A DNA stretch of 64,000 nt, from assembly GCF_008630535.1 (NCBI RefSeq), contig NZ_VWPH01000009.1, positions 248,001-312,000 of the forward strand, read 5' to 3'. Made by a program: the position numbers and the translations under genes. Shown here in pieces: positions 49,106 through 58,955 of this stretch. Source of the stretch: Saccharopolyspora hirsuta. GTDB taxonomy: Bacteria; Actinomycetota; Actinomycetes; Mycobacteriales; Pseudonocardiaceae. The notes under the pieces were generated by a model. The model worked only from the letters and a program-made list of their open reading frames with translations, had not been told where the DNA came from and made no database searches. Positions within the stretch are counted from its first letter, which is position 1, and every line of letters starts with the position of its first letter.

Positions 49106-49198
49106 TCAGGATTTCCGGAACACGTCGAGCTCGGCGGTGCCCGCCCGCGCCTGCTCGAAGGGCGGCACACCGGAGTGCGCGTCAACGCTGATCCGCAT
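49106..49198 (-). pseudogene. truncated duplicate of the YtrA-type GntR gene 5' end
   Basis: A 30-codon ORF begins MRISVDAHSGVPPFEQ, identical over 16 residues to the intact GntR gene at 48362, then diverges into ARAGTAELDVFRKS and stops. The similarity continues upstream for about 30 bases (CGGAAGCG before the ATG in both). The DNA-binding domain is missing. It is a partial tandem duplication, with the DUF4232-like gene now between the two copies. Confidence 0.8.
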
Positions 49199-49258
49199 GG
49201 TCCACCGCTTCCGGGGGGCGCGTTCCAGCGTCCGGCGGAGATGTCGGCGGGATCGCGC

Positions 49259-49603
49259 TCATGCGCGCCAGGCACGAGCCGAGGGGACGTCGGGCAGGAT
49301 GGGGAACACCTCGGTCAGGCCGGTGATCCGGAAGACCTTGATCAGCCGCTCCGCAGTGCACACCAGAACCAGGTCGCCGTCGGCGGCGCGCATCCGCTTC
49401 AGGCCACCGACCAGCGCGCCGAGCGCGGTGCTGTCCAGGAAGTCGACCTGGCTGAGGTCCACGATCAACCGGCGAGCACCGTCGTGCACCGCGTCGGTCA
49501 ACCGCTCCCGCAGCGCGGGCGAGGTGTAGACGTCGATCTCCCCGCTGACGGTGATCAGCGCGACGTCGCCGGGCAGCCGGGTGCTGGTCACGCTGAAGTC
49601 CAT
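49259..49603 (-). CDS. STAS-domain anti-anti-sigma factor
   Basis: A 114-residue STAS-domain protein of the SpoIIAA/RsbV/BldG type. The phosphorylatable serine is in [18 protein letters not shown], with the family context intact. It should bind an RsbW-type anti-sigma kinase and release a sigma factor when unphosphorylated. No kinase or sigma gene is adjacent here. The rsbW-sigF pair at 9-10 kb is a candidate partner but genomes of this type contain many such pairs. The ATG at 49603 was chosen. Confidence 0.92.
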   Translation of the reverse strand: MDFSVTSTRLPGDVALITVSGEIDVYTSPALRERLTDAVHDGARRLIVDLSQVDFLDSTALGALVGGLKRMRAADGDLVLVCTAERLIKVFRITGLTEVFPILPDVPSARAWRA

Positions 49604-49673
49604 GGCGTGCACACTAGTGGCCCGAGCCCGGTTTCCGGTGACGAACCGGCGTCCTGCGCGCACGGTGGGTGGC

Positions 49674-50999
49674 ATGCTCATCGGCATGATCGGTTCGTGG
49701 TGGAAGCGGCCCCGGAACGAGGTGGGGCGGGTTTCCGTGATGCCGCCCTGGTCGATCTGGCTCGGAGCGCTGGTGCTGCTGGTGGTGGCGGCGGTCTCGA
49801 TGTGGACGTTGTTCGGCCTGTTCGGGGCCGGGAGCCCGCAGGACAAGATCCGCCTGGAGATCGTCAAGCTGGCCGGTAGCATCGTGGTCGGCACCGGTGG
49901 CGCAGTGGCGCTGCTGCTCGCCGCACGTCGGCAACGGGCCACCGAGCTGCAGCTGGCCCAGAACGAGCGGGATCTGGCGCAGAAGGAGCGCGCCGCCGCC
50001 GACGCCCGCCACGACGCCGCGGAGCGGCGGATCACCGAGCTCTACTCCTCCGCCGCGGAGCAGCTGGGGTCGGACAAGGCCCCGGTGCGCCTGGCGGCGC
50101 TCCACGCCCTCGAACGGCTCGGCCAGGACAACCCCGGCCACCGGCAGACGGTCGTGGACCTCATGTGCGCCTACCTGCGGATGCGCGACACCTCGTCGGA
50201 CGACCAGGAAGGCCAGGTGCGGCTCACCGCGCAGCGGCTGCTCACCGCCCACCTCCGCCCCCAAGCACGCGGGGACGGGAAGTTCTGGGCCGGGATAGAC
50301 CTGGACCTCACCCGAGCCACGCTCGTCGCGTGGGACATGGCTGGATGCAGCGTCCGCAGCGCCTTGTTCGACGGGGCGGACTTCCGGGACGACGCCGCCT
50401 TCCGGCAGACCGAGTTCGGCGGTGCGGTGTCGTTCCGAGACGCCCGGTTCCACGGTGCGGCTTCGTTCGATCGAGCGCGATTCCGCGACGCCGCCGGGTT
50501 CGGCGCAGCGGTGGCCCTCGGGGAGATCTCCTTCCGGGCGGCGGAGTTCGACGGCGCAGTGTCCTTCGGCGGGGCCGACTTCCTCGATCGCACCTCCTTC
50601 TCGGGCGGGAGGTTCGGCGCCGCAGGGTCCTTCCGGCAGGTGGTGTTCCGCGGCGGGGTTTCGTTCCGGGAGGCGCAGTTCCGCGAAGCGGCGTCGTTCG
50701 CCGCGGCCGAGTTCCGCGACGAAGCTTCCTTCGGCGGGGCGACGTTCCACGGCTCCGCCTCGTTCGGCGAGGCGCGGTTCCACGGCGCGGCCTCATTCCG
50801 CGAAGCGGAGTTCCACGGCGCGGCGTGGTTCGACCAAGCCCAGCTGGGAGAGCCGGACTTCTCCGGTGCTCGGATGCTCACGCCCGATCCAGCGACTGCG
50901 CAGGGGTGGCGGCAACCGGGGTGGCGGCTGACCGCCGTCGACGGCGAAGTGCCGGACGAGCAGCAGCGCCGCTGGTTCCGGTTCGCACCGGCCGACTAG
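49674..50999 (+). CDS. membrane pentapeptide-repeat-like protein
   Basis: A 441-residue protein with two hydrophobic segments in the first 85 residues, a charged coiled region (about 90-130), then a Pentapeptide_3-like domain (about 210-400). The latter contains many F-x-x-A-x-F units: [74 protein letters not shown]. This repeat forms a right-handed beta-helix. Function unknown. Its stop codon shares a CTAG with the stop of the convergent meaB gene. Confidence 0.9.
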   Translation: MLIGMIGSWWKRPRNEVGRVSVMPPWSIWLGALVLLVVAAVSMWTLFGLFGAGSPQDKIRLEIVKLAGSIVVGTGGAVALLLAARRQRATELQLAQNERDLAQKERAAADARHDAAERRITELYSSAAEQLGSDKAPVRLAALHALERLGQDNPGHRQTVVDLMCAYLRMRDTSSDDQEGQVRLTAQRLLTAHLRPQARGDGKFWAGIDLDLTRATLVAWDMAGCSVRSALFDGADFRDDAAFRQTEFGGAVSFRDARFHGAASFDRARFRDAAGFGAAVALGEISFRAAEFDGAVSFGGADFLDRTSFSGGRFGAAGSFRQVVFRGGVSFREAQFREAASFAAAEFRDEASFGGATFHGSASFGEARFHGAASFREAEFHGAAWFDQAQLGEPDFSGARMLTPDPATAQGWRQPGWRLTAVDGEVPDEQQRRWFRFAPAD

Positions 51000-51985
51000 G
51001 AGCTGCGCCGGAACGCCTCCAGCAGCCGCTCGGCGGCCAGGCCCGCCGTCAGCTCGCCCGCCCGCACCTGGGACTCCACCTCGCCGAGGATCTCGCGAAC
51101 CCCGGGGTGGTGGGTGAGCTCCGACAGCAGCTGGTCGCGCACCAGCGCCCAGGTCCACTCCACCTGCTGGCGGCTGCGCTTCTCGGCGAACTCGCCGGTC
51201 TCGGTCAGCGCCGCCCGGTGCTGCTCGACCTGCTCCCACACCGAGTCCAGCCCGAGCCCCTGCAGACCGCTGCAGGTGAGCACCGGAGGTGTCCACGAGG
51301 CGCTGATCGGGGTGAGCAGGCGCAGGGCGCCGCGGAGCTCGCGGGCGGCTTTGCGGGCTTCGGCCGCGTGGTCGCCGTCGGCCTTGTTGACGGCGATGAT
51401 GTCGGCGAGTTCCAGGACGCCCTTCTTGATGCCTTGGAGCTGGTCGCCGGTGCGGGCCAGGGACAGCAGCAGGAAGCAGTCGACCATCCCGGCGACGGTG
51501 ACCTCGGACTGCCCGACGCCGACGGTTTCCACCAGCACCACGTCGAAACCGGCCGCTTCCATCAGCACGATGGTCTCCCGCGTCGCGCGCGCGACGCCGC
51601 CGAGCGTGCCCGCCGACGGCGAGGGCCGCACGAACGCGGCCGGGTCGCTGGCGAGCTTGCCCATCCGCGTCTTGTCGCCGAGGATGCTGCCGCCGCTGCG
51701 GGTGGACGAGGGGTCGACGGCCAGCACCGCGACCCGGTGCCCCTGCTCGGTGAGCATCGAGCCCAGCGCTTCGATGAACGTCGACTTGTCCACCCCGGGC
51801 ACGCCGGTGATGCCGACCCGGTGCGCGCCCCCGCTGTGCGGCAGCAGTTCGGCCAGCAGTTCCTGGGCCAGCGCGCGGTGGTCGGCGCGGGTGGATTCCA
51901 CCAGCGTGATCGCCTGCGCCAGCTTGGTGCGGGACCCGGCGAGCACGCCCTTGGCGTAGTCCTGGACGTCGATCTTGCGCGGCAT
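50996..51985 (-). CDS. meaB: MeaB/ArgK-type GTPase chaperone of methylmalonyl-CoA mutase
   Basis: A 329-residue G3E-type GTPase that loads and protects cobalamin in methylmalonyl-CoA mutase. It follows mutB after only 2 bp, in the expected order. Walker A reads GVPGVDKST at 61-69, with Asp66 where the family has Gly. Other motifs are normal: DKTRMGKL, VETVGVGQSEV and NKADGDHA. The Asp for Gly change is unusual at this GTPase P-loop position. It may disturb nucleotide binding. The ATG at 51985 was used; its stop shares CTAG with the pentapeptide gene. Confidence 0.93.
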   Translation of the reverse strand: MPRKIDVQDYAKGVLAGSRTKLAQAITLVESTRADHRALAQELLAELLPHSGGAHRVGITGVPGVDKSTFIEALGSMLTEQGHRVAVLAVDPSSTRSGGSILGDKTRMGKLASDPAAFVRPSPSAGTLGGVARATRETIVLMEAAGFDVVLVETVGVGQSEVTVAGMVDCFLLLSLARTGDQLQGIKKGVLELADIIAVNKADGDHAAEARKAARELRGALRLLTPISASWTPPVLTCSGLQGLGLDSVWEQVEQHRAALTETGEFAEKRSRQQVEWTWALVRDQLLSELTHHPGVREILGEVESQVRAGELTAGLAAERLLEAFRRSS

Positions 51986-51987
51986 GA

Positions 51988-54207
51988 TCAGTGGCCGAGC
52001 CGGGTGCGGAGCTCGTCGAGCAGGCCCAGCGCCGCGTCGGCGATGACCGTGCCGGGCGGGAAGATCGCCGAGGCCCCGGCCTGGCGCAGCGCGTCGAAGT
52101 CGGCGGGCGGGATGACGCCGCCGACGACGATCATGATGTCCTCCCGGCCGATCGCGGCCAGCTCGTCGCGCAGCGCGGGCACCAGGGTCAGGTGCCCGGC
52201 GGCGAGGCTGGAGACGCCGACGACGTGCACGTCGGACTCGGCGGCCTGGCGGGCCACCTCGGCCGGGGTCTGGAACAGCGGGCCCACGTCCACGTCGAAG
52301 CCGAGGTCGGCGAAGGCGGTGGCGATCACCTTCTGGCCGCGGTCGTGGCCGTCCTGGCCCATCTTGGCGACCAGGATGCGCGGTCGGCGGCCTTCGGCCT
52401 CGGCGAAGTCCTCGACGCGCTGGCGCGCGGTCTCCAGCTGCTCCGACGGTCCCGATTCGTCCCGGTACACGCCGGTGATCGTACGGATCTGCCCGGAGTG
52501 GCGGCCGAACACCTTCTCCAGGGCGTCGGAGATCTCCCCGACGGTGGCCTTGGCCCGCGCCGCGTCCACGGCCAGCGTCAGCAGGTTGTGCGCGAGGTCG
52601 TTCGGGCGTTCGTCGGACATCGACGCCTCGGCGGCGGCGGTCAGGCGGCGCAGTGCGTCCTCGCAGGCCTGGCCGTCGCGCTCCTCCCGCAGCCGCCGCA
52701 GCTTCTCCAGCTGCTGGGCGCGGACCCCGGCGTTGTCCACCTTGAGCACGTCGATCTGCTCGTCGCCGTCGTAGCGGTACTTGTTGACGCCGATCAGCGG
52801 CTGACGGCCCGAGTCGATGCGGGCCTGGGTGCGGGCCGCGGCCTCCTCGATGCGCAGCTTCGGGATGCCCGCGTCGATGGCCTGCGCCATGCCGCCTGCG
52901 TCCTCGACCTCGCGGATGTGCGCCCACGCGCGTTCGGCGAGGTCCTGGGTGAGCCGCTCCAGGTAGTAGCTGCCGCCCCACGGGTCGATGACCCGCGTGG
53001 TGCCGGATTCCTGCTGCAGCACCAGCTGGGTGTTGCGGGCGATGCGCGCGGAGAAGTCGGTGGGCAGCGCCAGCGCCTCGTCGAGGGCGTTGGTGTGCAG
53101 GGACTGGGTGTGGCCCTGGGTGGCGGCCATCGCCTCCACGCAGGTGCGCACCACGTTGTTGTAGACGTCCTGGGCGGTCAGCGACCAGCCGGAGGTCTGC
53201 GAGTGGGTGCGCAGCGACAGCGACTTCGGGTTCTGCGGGCCGAACTGCTTGACCAGCTTCGCCCACAGCAGCCGGGCCGCGCGGAGTTTGGCGACCTCCA
53301 TCGCGAAGTTCATCCCGATGCCCCAGAAGAACGACAGCCGGGGCGCGAACGCGTCGATGTCCAGCCCGGCCTGCTTGCCCGCGCGCAGGTACTCCACGCC
53401 GTCGGCCAGGGTGTAGGCCAGCTCCAGGTCGGCGGTCGCCCCGGCCTCCTGGATGTGGTAGCCGGAGATCGAGATGGAGTTGAACTTCGGCATCCGCTGC
53501 GAGGTGTAGGCGAAGATGTCGGAGATGATCCGCATCGACGGCTGCGGCGGGTAGATGTAGGTGTTGCGGACCATGAACTCCTTGAGGATGTCGTTCTGGA
53601 TGGTCCCGGCCAGCTTCTCCGGCGCGACGCCCTGCTCCTCGGCGGCGACGATGTAGAGCGCCATCACCGGCAGCACCGCGCCGTTCATGGTCATCGACAC
53701 GCTCATCTTCTCCAGCGGGATGCCGTCGAAGAGCTGGCGCATGTCGAAGATCGAGTCGATGGCCACCCCGGCCATGCCCACGTCACCGGCCACCCGCGGG
53801 TGGTCGGAGTCGTAGCCGCGGTGGGTGGCCAGGTCGAAGGCCACCGACAGGCCCTTCTGCCCGGCCGCCAGATTGCGGCGGTAGAAGGCGTTGGACTCCT
53901 CGGCGGTGGAGAACCCGGCGTACTGCCGCACGGTCCACGGCTGGTTGACGTACATCGTCGGGTACGGGCCGCGAAGGAACGGTGCCAGCCCGGGGTAGGT
54001 GCGCAGGAAGTCCAAGCCCTCGGTGTCGGCGGAGGTGTAGAGCGGTTTGACGCCGATGCCCTCGGGCGACTCCCACACCAGCGCGTCGGACTCCTTGCCG
54101 GTGGCGGCGAGGAGTTCGGACTGCCAGCGCTCTGTCTGATTTCGGGGGAGATCGGCGACCGGCGGGCTCTCCAGCGGGACGTCGGCGAAGTTCGGGATCT
54201 GCGTCAT
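51988..54207 (-). CDS. mutB: methylmalonyl-CoA mutase, large (catalytic) subunit
   Basis: A 739-residue cobalamin-dependent mutase that converts (R)-methylmalonyl-CoA and succinyl-CoA. The substrate-binding TIM barrel occupies the N-terminal 560 residues ([51 protein letters not shown]). The C-terminal B12 domain (about 600-735) has the axial-histidine motif DGHDRG. The ATG at 54207 overlaps the mutA stop by four bases. The operon runs mutA, mutB, meaB on the minus strand, giving propionate and odd-chain or branched-chain acid entry into the TCA cycle. Confidence 0.97.
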   Translation of the reverse strand: MTQIPNFADVPLESPPVADLPRNQTERWQSELLAATGKESDALVWESPEGIGVKPLYTSADTEGLDFLRTYPGLAPFLRGPYPTMYVNQPWTVRQYAGFSTAEESNAFYRRNLAAGQKGLSVAFDLATHRGYDSDHPRVAGDVGMAGVAIDSIFDMRQLFDGIPLEKMSVSMTMNGAVLPVMALYIVAAEEQGVAPEKLAGTIQNDILKEFMVRNTYIYPPQPSMRIISDIFAYTSQRMPKFNSISISGYHIQEAGATADLELAYTLADGVEYLRAGKQAGLDIDAFAPRLSFFWGIGMNFAMEVAKLRAARLLWAKLVKQFGPQNPKSLSLRTHSQTSGWSLTAQDVYNNVVRTCVEAMAATQGHTQSLHTNALDEALALPTDFSARIARNTQLVLQQESGTTRVIDPWGGSYYLERLTQDLAERAWAHIREVEDAGGMAQAIDAGIPKLRIEEAAARTQARIDSGRQPLIGVNKYRYDGDEQIDVLKVDNAGVRAQQLEKLRRLREERDGQACEDALRRLTAAAEASMSDERPNDLAHNLLTLAVDAARAKATVGEISDALEKVFGRHSGQIRTITGVYRDESGPSEQLETARQRVEDFAEAEGRRPRILVAKMGQDGHDRGQKVIATAFADLGFDVDVGPLFQTPAEVARQAAESDVHVVGVSSLAAGHLTLVPALRDELAAIGREDIMIVVGGVIPPADFDALRQAGASAIFPPGTVIADAALGLLDELRTRLGH

Positions 54208-56054
54208 CGTCGGACTCCCAACTGGTCGTGGACGTCGGTGAGGACGGCCAGCGCATCGCACCCGGCGAAGACGAACCCGTCGACGCCGTCGATCTCGCTC
54301 GGCTTCCCGGCCAGCAGCATCTGCTGCGCCCCGGCCCGCTTCAGCGCCTCAGCCGTTTCCGCTGCGCGCTCGGCGTAAACCTTGTCGCTGGAGCACAAGC
54401 ACACCACCGGAGCACCCGCGTAGGCGGCGAGAACGTCCTCTGTGGACTCGGTGGCCCCGGCGTCGGTGCACTCGATGCCGCCCGCGGCGAAGAGGTTCCG
54501 CGCGAAGGAGGCGCGCGCGTTGTGCGCGGCCAGCGGGCCGAGCGTCGCGAGGAACACCGTCGGCCTGCTCGGCTGGGCGTCGGCCGCGTCGCGCAGCCGC
54601 TCGAAGTCCTCGGCGTAGCGGTGCACGGGCAGACCGCCGCCGGGCTGCTCGGGCGCGGTCTCGCGCTCCAGCGGCGCCTCGTCCAGGTTCGGGAACTCGC
54701 TGACACCGGTGATGGCGTCCCGGCGGTGCGCGATCGCGGTGCGGCGCTGCTCCCAGGTGGCGGCCAGCTCGCTGCTGATCAGGCCGGACTCCAGCGCGGC
54801 GGGCAGCCCACCGGCGGCCTCGATCCGCTGGAACCAGGCCCAGGCCGCCTTCGCCAGCTCGTCGGTCAGCGACTCGACGTAGTAGGAGCCACCGGCCGGG
54901 TCGATCACCTGCGCCAGGTGCGACTCCTCCAGCAGCAGCGCCTGCGTGTTGCGCGCGATGCGCCGGGCGAAGGCGTCCGGCAGCCCGATCGCGGCGTCGA
55001 ACGGCAGCGTGGTCACCGCCTGCGCGCCGCCCACGCCCGCGGCGAAGGACGCGATCGTGGTGCGCAGCATGTTCACCCACGGGTCGCGGCGGGTCAGCAT
55101 CGCCGGGGAGGTCACGGCGTGCTGGACCTGGCCGCGCGCCTGCTCGGCGGCGCCGCAGGAGCGGGTCACCTGCTCCCACAGCCGCCGCGCGGCGCGCAGC
55201 TTGGCGATGGTGAGGAACTGGTCGGCGGTGGCGGCGTAGCGGAACTCCAGCAGCCCGGCGGCGGTGTCGACGTCCAGCCCGGCCTCGGTGAGCCACCGCA
55301 GGTAGGTGGTCGCGGCGGCCAGCGAGCAGCCGAGCTCCTGCGCGTCCGAACCGCCCGCCCCGTGGTACGGCAGCCCGTCCACGACCAGCGCCTTGAGTTC
55401 GGGGAACGCGGTGCAGCGCTCGGCCAGCGCGACCGCGCCCGCGCGGTCACCGGGCTGACCGGTCCTGGCCTGCCAGCCCAGCGGGTCGGCGCCGAGGTTG
55501 CCGCGCAGCGCGCTGCCGCGCACGCCCTGCTCGTCGGCCAGTGCGAGGAAGGCCTCCGCGGCGGCGGTGAAGTCGGCACCGGCGTCCAGCGCCACGCCGA
55601 TCATGTCCAGGTGGACGCCTTCCAGCGCGTCCGCGAGGTCCTCGACCGCCAGACCGCCGCGGCCCAGCCGCAGCCACAGCGAGGACACGCCGTTGTAGAG
55701 GTCCGCCAAGATCTCGCGGTTGGCCTCGGCCGCATCGGGGTGCTCGTGCCGCTGCCGCACGTCCCAGCCCTCGGCGACGTTGCCCTGCGCCCGGCTGCCC
55801 CGCACGAACGGCGCCAACCCCGGCACGCCCGGCTCGCCCGCGCCCGCGGTGTAGAGCGGGTGCACGGTGATGCCGTCGTAGGTGGTGGTGGCCAGCACGT
55901 CCTCGACGGGTCCGGCCGGGTGCTCGCCGATCAGACCCGACCGCTGCAGGACCTTCTGCACCTGGGCTTGCCACTGCTCGTGGGTCGGTTCCGGGAACTC
56001 GGCGGCCAAGGCCAGCTCCGGCCCGACGCCGCTCGACTTCGAGTGCGCCACCAT
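54204..56054 (-). CDS. mutA: methylmalonyl-CoA mutase, small subunit
   Basis: A 616-residue small subunit, homologous in length and layout to MutB but lacking the cobalamin axial ligand. The corresponding C-terminal phrase is [18 protein letters not shown], without DxHxxG. The barrel has [22 protein letters not shown] and [14 protein letters not shown]. It forms the heterodimer with MutB. The ATG at 56054 was chosen. TACCAT, eight bases upstream, is a possible -10 element of a leaderless transcript. It is the first gene of the operon. Confidence 0.95.
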   Translation of the reverse strand: MVAHSKSSGVGPELALAAEFPEPTHEQWQAQVQKVLQRSGLIGEHPAGPVEDVLATTTYDGITVHPLYTAGAGEPGVPGLAPFVRGSRAQGNVAEGWDVRQRHEHPDAAEANREILADLYNGVSSLWLRLGRGGLAVEDLADALEGVHLDMIGVALDAGADFTAAAEAFLALADEQGVRGSALRGNLGADPLGWQARTGQPGDRAGAVALAERCTAFPELKALVVDGLPYHGAGGSDAQELGCSLAAATTYLRWLTEAGLDVDTAAGLLEFRYAATADQFLTIAKLRAARRLWEQVTRSCGAAEQARGQVQHAVTSPAMLTRRDPWVNMLRTTIASFAAGVGGAQAVTTLPFDAAIGLPDAFARRIARNTQALLLEESHLAQVIDPAGGSYYVESLTDELAKAAWAWFQRIEAAGGLPAALESGLISSELAATWEQRRTAIAHRRDAITGVSEFPNLDEAPLERETAPEQPGGGLPVHRYAEDFERLRDAADAQPSRPTVFLATLGPLAAHNARASFARNLFAAGGIECTDAGATESTEDVLAAYAGAPVVCLCSSDKVYAERAAETAEALKRAGAQQMLLAGKPSEIDGVDGFVFAGCDALAVLTDVHDQLGVRR

Positions 56055-56072
56055 GGGAACTGATGGTAGGCC

Positions 56073-56092
56073 GGTGCCGGGGAATCGAACCC
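56073..56092 (-). other. tRNA T-arm-like scrap near mutA promoter
   Basis: On the minus strand GGGTTCGATTCCCCGGCACC resembles the T-loop, T-stem and acceptor 3' end of a tRNA. The remaining tRNA (D-arm, anticodon arm) cannot be folded from adjacent sequence. It could be an old integration scar or a chance match. Confidence 0.2.
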
Positions 56093-56207
56093 GATCAGCT
56101 CTGTGACGCCCGTCGCAGCACCCGGACGGCTGCACCGGCTTGTGGGGTCCCGCGCCGCTGAGCCCCCGTTTTTGGCGGAACCCGACAATTGCGCGCGGCT
56201 GGCTGGG

Positions 56208-56253
56208 CTCGTGAGCACTTTCAGGTGCCATGGCACCACAAAACGCTCACGAG
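56208..56253. repeat. GTGAG-family palindrome, copy 9, in a divergent region
   Basis: Arms CTCGTGAGCACTTTCAGG and CAAAACGCTCACGAG, inner perfect GGTGCCATGGCACC. It lies between mutA and the next lipoprotein gene, which diverge; neither gene ends here. It is the one copy that cannot be an ordinary terminator. Confidence 0.88.
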
Positions 56254-56332
56254 ACCTGACCTGCGGAAACCACGAGGGTACGCCATGTGGGGGAACGCCG
56301 GTTGATCCGGACGACGATGGTGTGATCGGGGG

Positions 56333-56767
56333 ATGCGCGTCGTGCTGTTGATCGTCTTGCTCGTCGGTGCGGTCGTGACCAGCGGCTGCGGCACCCAGGA
56401 CCGGAGCGCTCCGCCTTCGGCGGAGGAGGCCCTGGCGTTCAGCGGGGTGGTCGTTCCGCCGGGCGCGGAGGTGCTCGGGGTGGACGCGAGCCGCGGCATC
56501 GACTCGTTCTGCAAGCTCGCGATCGCCGTCGACGGCGGGGCGGTGGAGCGGTTGCTGGCCGATTCCCAGTTCCGCGCGGCGCTGGAGCCGGGGCGGGAGG
56601 TCAGCTACGAGCCGGTGCCGCAAGCACCGGTCGGGGCCGACATCGCGTCCGCCTCCGACCAGCTCCCGCCCGGTCCCGGGCGGCCGAGCGCGGTGTTCCG
56701 CGAGTTCCTGGTGGATCGTTCCGATCCGGCCCGCGCCGTCGTCCACGTCTGGGCCTTCACGACCTGA
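56333..56767 (+). CDS. lipoprotein of unknown function
   Basis: A 144-residue lipoprotein with signal peptide and lipobox ending VTSGC (Cys about 19), followed by a mixed alpha/beta domain (AFSGVVVPPGAEVLGVDASRG, FCKLAIAVDG). It starts with ATG at 56333 preceded by GGGGGAT. No named domain is recognised, and nothing adjacent hints at a role. Confidence 0.8.
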   Translation: MRVVLLIVLLVGAVVTSGCGTQDRSAPPSAEEALAFSGVVVPPGAEVLGVDASRGIDSFCKLAIAVDGGAVERLLADSQFRAALEPGREVSYEPVPQAPVGADIASASDQLPPGPGRPSAVFREFLVDRSDPARAVVHVWAFTT

Positions 56768-57015
56768 GCGGGGAATTCTGTGGAACAGCGGGGTTTCCAC
56801 ACTTCCGCCCCGCCGGTCGGTCGCGCCTGAGCCGCTCACCTGCGGGGAATCCGACCAATCGGATTTCCCGCCGGGAATCCGCCGATCGCGGTGATCTTGA
56901 CGGCCGTGCGCGGTGGCGGTTCCTTGTGGTGGAACCGACCGCGGATCAGGGCCTCCCCGAATTCGCCCCCTCGTCCGCCGCGGTTCGACGATCCCCCGAT
57001 TCCCCAGGAGGCGGC

Positions 57016-58209
57016 ATGCATGCGTTGCTCAGGCGTGCGCTCGGCGTGGCTGCGGGCGCGGCGGCGGTGACCGCGACCCTCGTGGCACCGGCCAGCGGTG
57101 CGGGCCAGGCGGACCTCGGCACGGCCGTGCGGGAGACGATGCTGGCCGAACGCGGCCCGGCCGCCAGCGCGGACTTCGACGTCCAGGCGCTGGCCGAGCC
57201 GCTGGTGGAGCCGACCCGCAACGACCAGCGCTGGGCCTTCGGCACGACCACCATCCCCGCTCCGGCGAAGGAGCACGCCGGTCCGCACACGGCGATCTTC
57301 GTCGCGCACCGCGACGCGCAGGGCTGGCAGGTCGAGCTGGACGGCACGGCCGAGTTCGTGCAGGCCGTCCAGCAGGCGCCGACCGACATCGTCAGCGACG
57401 GCGAGAAGCAGCTGTTCGCGCGCAACTACGAGAACAGCCGCACCGCGGTGACCGACACCGGCCTCGGGCTGCCGTGGGCCGAGGGCGTCGCGTGGTGGAT
57501 GGGCGGCGGGCCGCACGGCGACAGCGGGCAGAGCCGCCCGTACAGCTCGCTGGACTTCAGCGGCGGCAACGGGCGGGTGCTGTCGGCGGGCGCCGGGCGC
57601 GTCTACAAGAGCTGCCTGCGCAACGGCAGCGGGCTGGTCCGGGTCGTGCACGAGAACGGCTACAGCACGACCTACTACCACATGACCGGCCTGACCGACC
57701 TCGGCGACGGCCAGCCGGTGCAGTACGGCGACTACCTCGGGCAGATCGACGTCGGCCTGCCCTGCGGCGGCAGCACCACCGGCCCGCACGTGCACTTCTC
57801 CCTGCTGCGCGGCGACTCCCACACCCCGGTCGACGGCCGGACCATCGGCGGCTGGACCTTCCACGAGGGATCGCAGGCCTACGGCGGGTACGCCGAGCGC
57901 GACGGCACCCAGGTCGGCACCGGCGGCCAGATCACCAATCACGGCCGGGGCGACGGCACCCCGACCGGCGTGGTCGACGGCGGCCGGAACAGCTCGGTGA
58001 ACGTGCGCAGCGAGCCGAAGCTGACCGCACCGGTCGTCGAGGAGCTGCCCGACGGAAGCGTCGTCCGGATCAAGTGCACCGCACGCGGGGACGCGGTGGA
58101 CGGGGTCTGGGGCCGCACCGACCTGTGGAACCAGCGCGACGTCGGCGGCTGGATCAGCGACGGCTTCCTCTACACCGGCTCGGACGATCCGATCGCACCG
58201 CCGTGCTGA
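57016..58209 (+). CDS. secreted M23 (LasA-like) peptidase with C-terminal SH3b domain
   Basis: A 397-residue exported peptidase. Signal peptide at about 1-33, an uncharacterised N-terminal region (about 40-150), a LasA-type M23 domain (about 155-290) and a bacterial SH3 domain at the C-terminus (about 315-395; SSVNVRSEPKLTAPVVEELPDGS). Zinc motifs are PYSSLDFSGG (His replaced by Ser-Leu-Asp context as in LasA-type enzymes) and GPHVHFSLL. GGAGG precedes the ATG at 57016. It probably hydrolyses peptidoglycan or elastin-like peptides outside the cell. A GTGAG palindrome follows the stop. Confidence 0.88.
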   Translation: MHALLRRALGVAAGAAAVTATLVAPASGAGQADLGTAVRETMLAERGPAASADFDVQALAEPLVEPTRNDQRWAFGTTTIPAPAKEHAGPHTAIFVAHRDAQGWQVELDGTAEFVQAVQQAPTDIVSDGEKQLFARNYENSRTAVTDTGLGLPWAEGVAWWMGGGPHGDSGQSRPYSSLDFSGGNGRVLSAGAGRVYKSCLRNGSGLVRVVHENGYSTTYYHMTGLTDLGDGQPVQYGDYLGQIDVGLPCGGSTTGPHVHFSLLRGDSHTPVDGRTIGGWTFHEGSQAYGGYAERDGTQVGTGGQITNHGRGDGTPTGVVDGGRNSSVNVRSEPKLTAPVVEELPDGSVVRIKCTARGDAVDGVWGRTDLWNQRDVGGWISDGFLYTGSDDPIAPPC

Positions 58210-58213
58210 CGCG

Positions 58214-58265
58214 GGGGTCGTGAGTGCGTGAACCGGCTGGAGCCGGTCTTCGCACTCACGACCCC
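58214..58265. repeat. GTGAG-family palindrome, copy 10 (long-arm form)
   Basis: Arms GGGGTCGTGAGTGCG and CGCACTCACGACCCC (perfect 15 bp), inner ACCGGCTGGAGCCGGT. It lies between the M23 gene stop and the convergent small gene, and supplies that small gene's stop codon. It is a likely bidirectional terminator. Confidence 0.88.
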
Positions 58266-58462
58266 GAGTGGCCCTGGCCGCAGAGGCGGTAGACCCAGCC
58301 CGCCTCGGGGGAGTAGTGGAGCTCGTAGTGGGTCTCGATCTTGGGCCCGTCGTGCAGGTGGATGTGCCGCAGCAGTCGGCCCGCGACGGCTTCCGAATCC
58401 CGGAGGTCCTGCATCCGTCCGTCCAGCGGCCCGCCGACGAACCGCACGTTCCGGCTCGGCAT
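58256..58462 (-). CDS. small hypothetical protein, 68 residues
   Basis: A short protein starting MPSRNVRFVGGPLDGRMQDL and rich in His and Tyr (HIHLHDGPKIETHYELHY). RFVGGPLDGR is a phrase found in many small uncharacterised actinobacterial proteins. The ATG at 58462 has an excellent ribosome site (GGAGGAGGG, about six bases upstream). Its stop codon is inside the flanking palindrome. Function unknown. Confidence 0.7.
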   Translation of the reverse strand: MPSRNVRFVGGPLDGRMQDLRDSEAVAGRLLRHIHLHDGPKIETHYELHYSPEAGWVYRLCGQGHSGS

Positions 58463-58585
58463 GGCACCCTCCTCCCGCACTGCTTACCCCGTCCGAGCCC
58501 AATCGTCCCCGATCCCGCCCCCGAAGCACCAGCGCGCGAACCGGTGGGTCGCCCGGCCGCAGGCCCGTCGGCGCCCCCAGGTCCC

Positions 58586-58624
58586 CGCGATTTCAATGGA
58601 AATCGGAGGTCTGATTTCCATTGA
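58586..58624. repeat. GATTTC palindrome arm interrupted by the structured element
   Basis: The left arm CGCGATTTCAATGGAAATC (58586-58604) and a related 8-bp spacer match the intact inverted repeat at 40188. The right arm starts GATTTCCATTGA at 58613 and is then replaced by the left end of element copy B. The remaining part of the arm, AACGAAATCGCGG, reappears at the far end of the element near 58873. Confidence 0.85.
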
Positions 58625-58881
58625 GGTTTTTCCAGCCTCGTTCTGCGTGGCGGTGCCGGTGGCGGAACCTCAGCGCCCGCCTGGCTGTGGGTGCCCTGAC
58701 TTATGTATGCCAATACACGGCGTCAGGGCCGTCCTCGCCAGGCGAACGCTGAGAACCCGCAGCGGTGCAAGCTGCGAGGGTGGGCTATGCGCCTAGCGGC
58801 GCATGCGACGACCTAACGACCGGTGCCGGTCGCCGTTCGCAGCTGCGGTCCACGGGCAGGATGAAAAAGCTCAACGAAATC
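58613..58881 (+). repeat. structured repeat element, near-full copy B (about 269 bp)
   Basis: It is almost identical to copy A: the same left end GGTTTTTCCAGCCTCG, the same CTCAGCGCCCGCCTGGC and GCCAGGCGAACGCTGAG stem arms, the same AGCTGCGAGGGTG stem with GACCGG/CCGGTC hairpin, and right end GATGAAAAAGCTCAACGAAATC. Differences are few and mostly in loops (TTATGTATGCCAATACAC instead of TTGTGTATGTCCGATACAC). The flanking bases belong to a GATTTC inverted repeat that it splits, which shows that it is an insertion. Confidence 0.88.
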
Positions 58882-58955
58882 GCGGAAGTTCTCCTCAGAT
58901 CGGACGTCCTGCCCACCTCCGTCGGCGCGTCCGGCACCCGACATGCCGACGGATG

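Noticed and set aside
56064..56160. Possible complete tRNA gene on the minus strand before mutA
   Set aside because: Only the T-arm-like GGGTTCGATTCC and acceptor end fit. No acceptor 5' strand, D-arm or anticodon arm of correct length can be built, and the T-stem has a mismatch.
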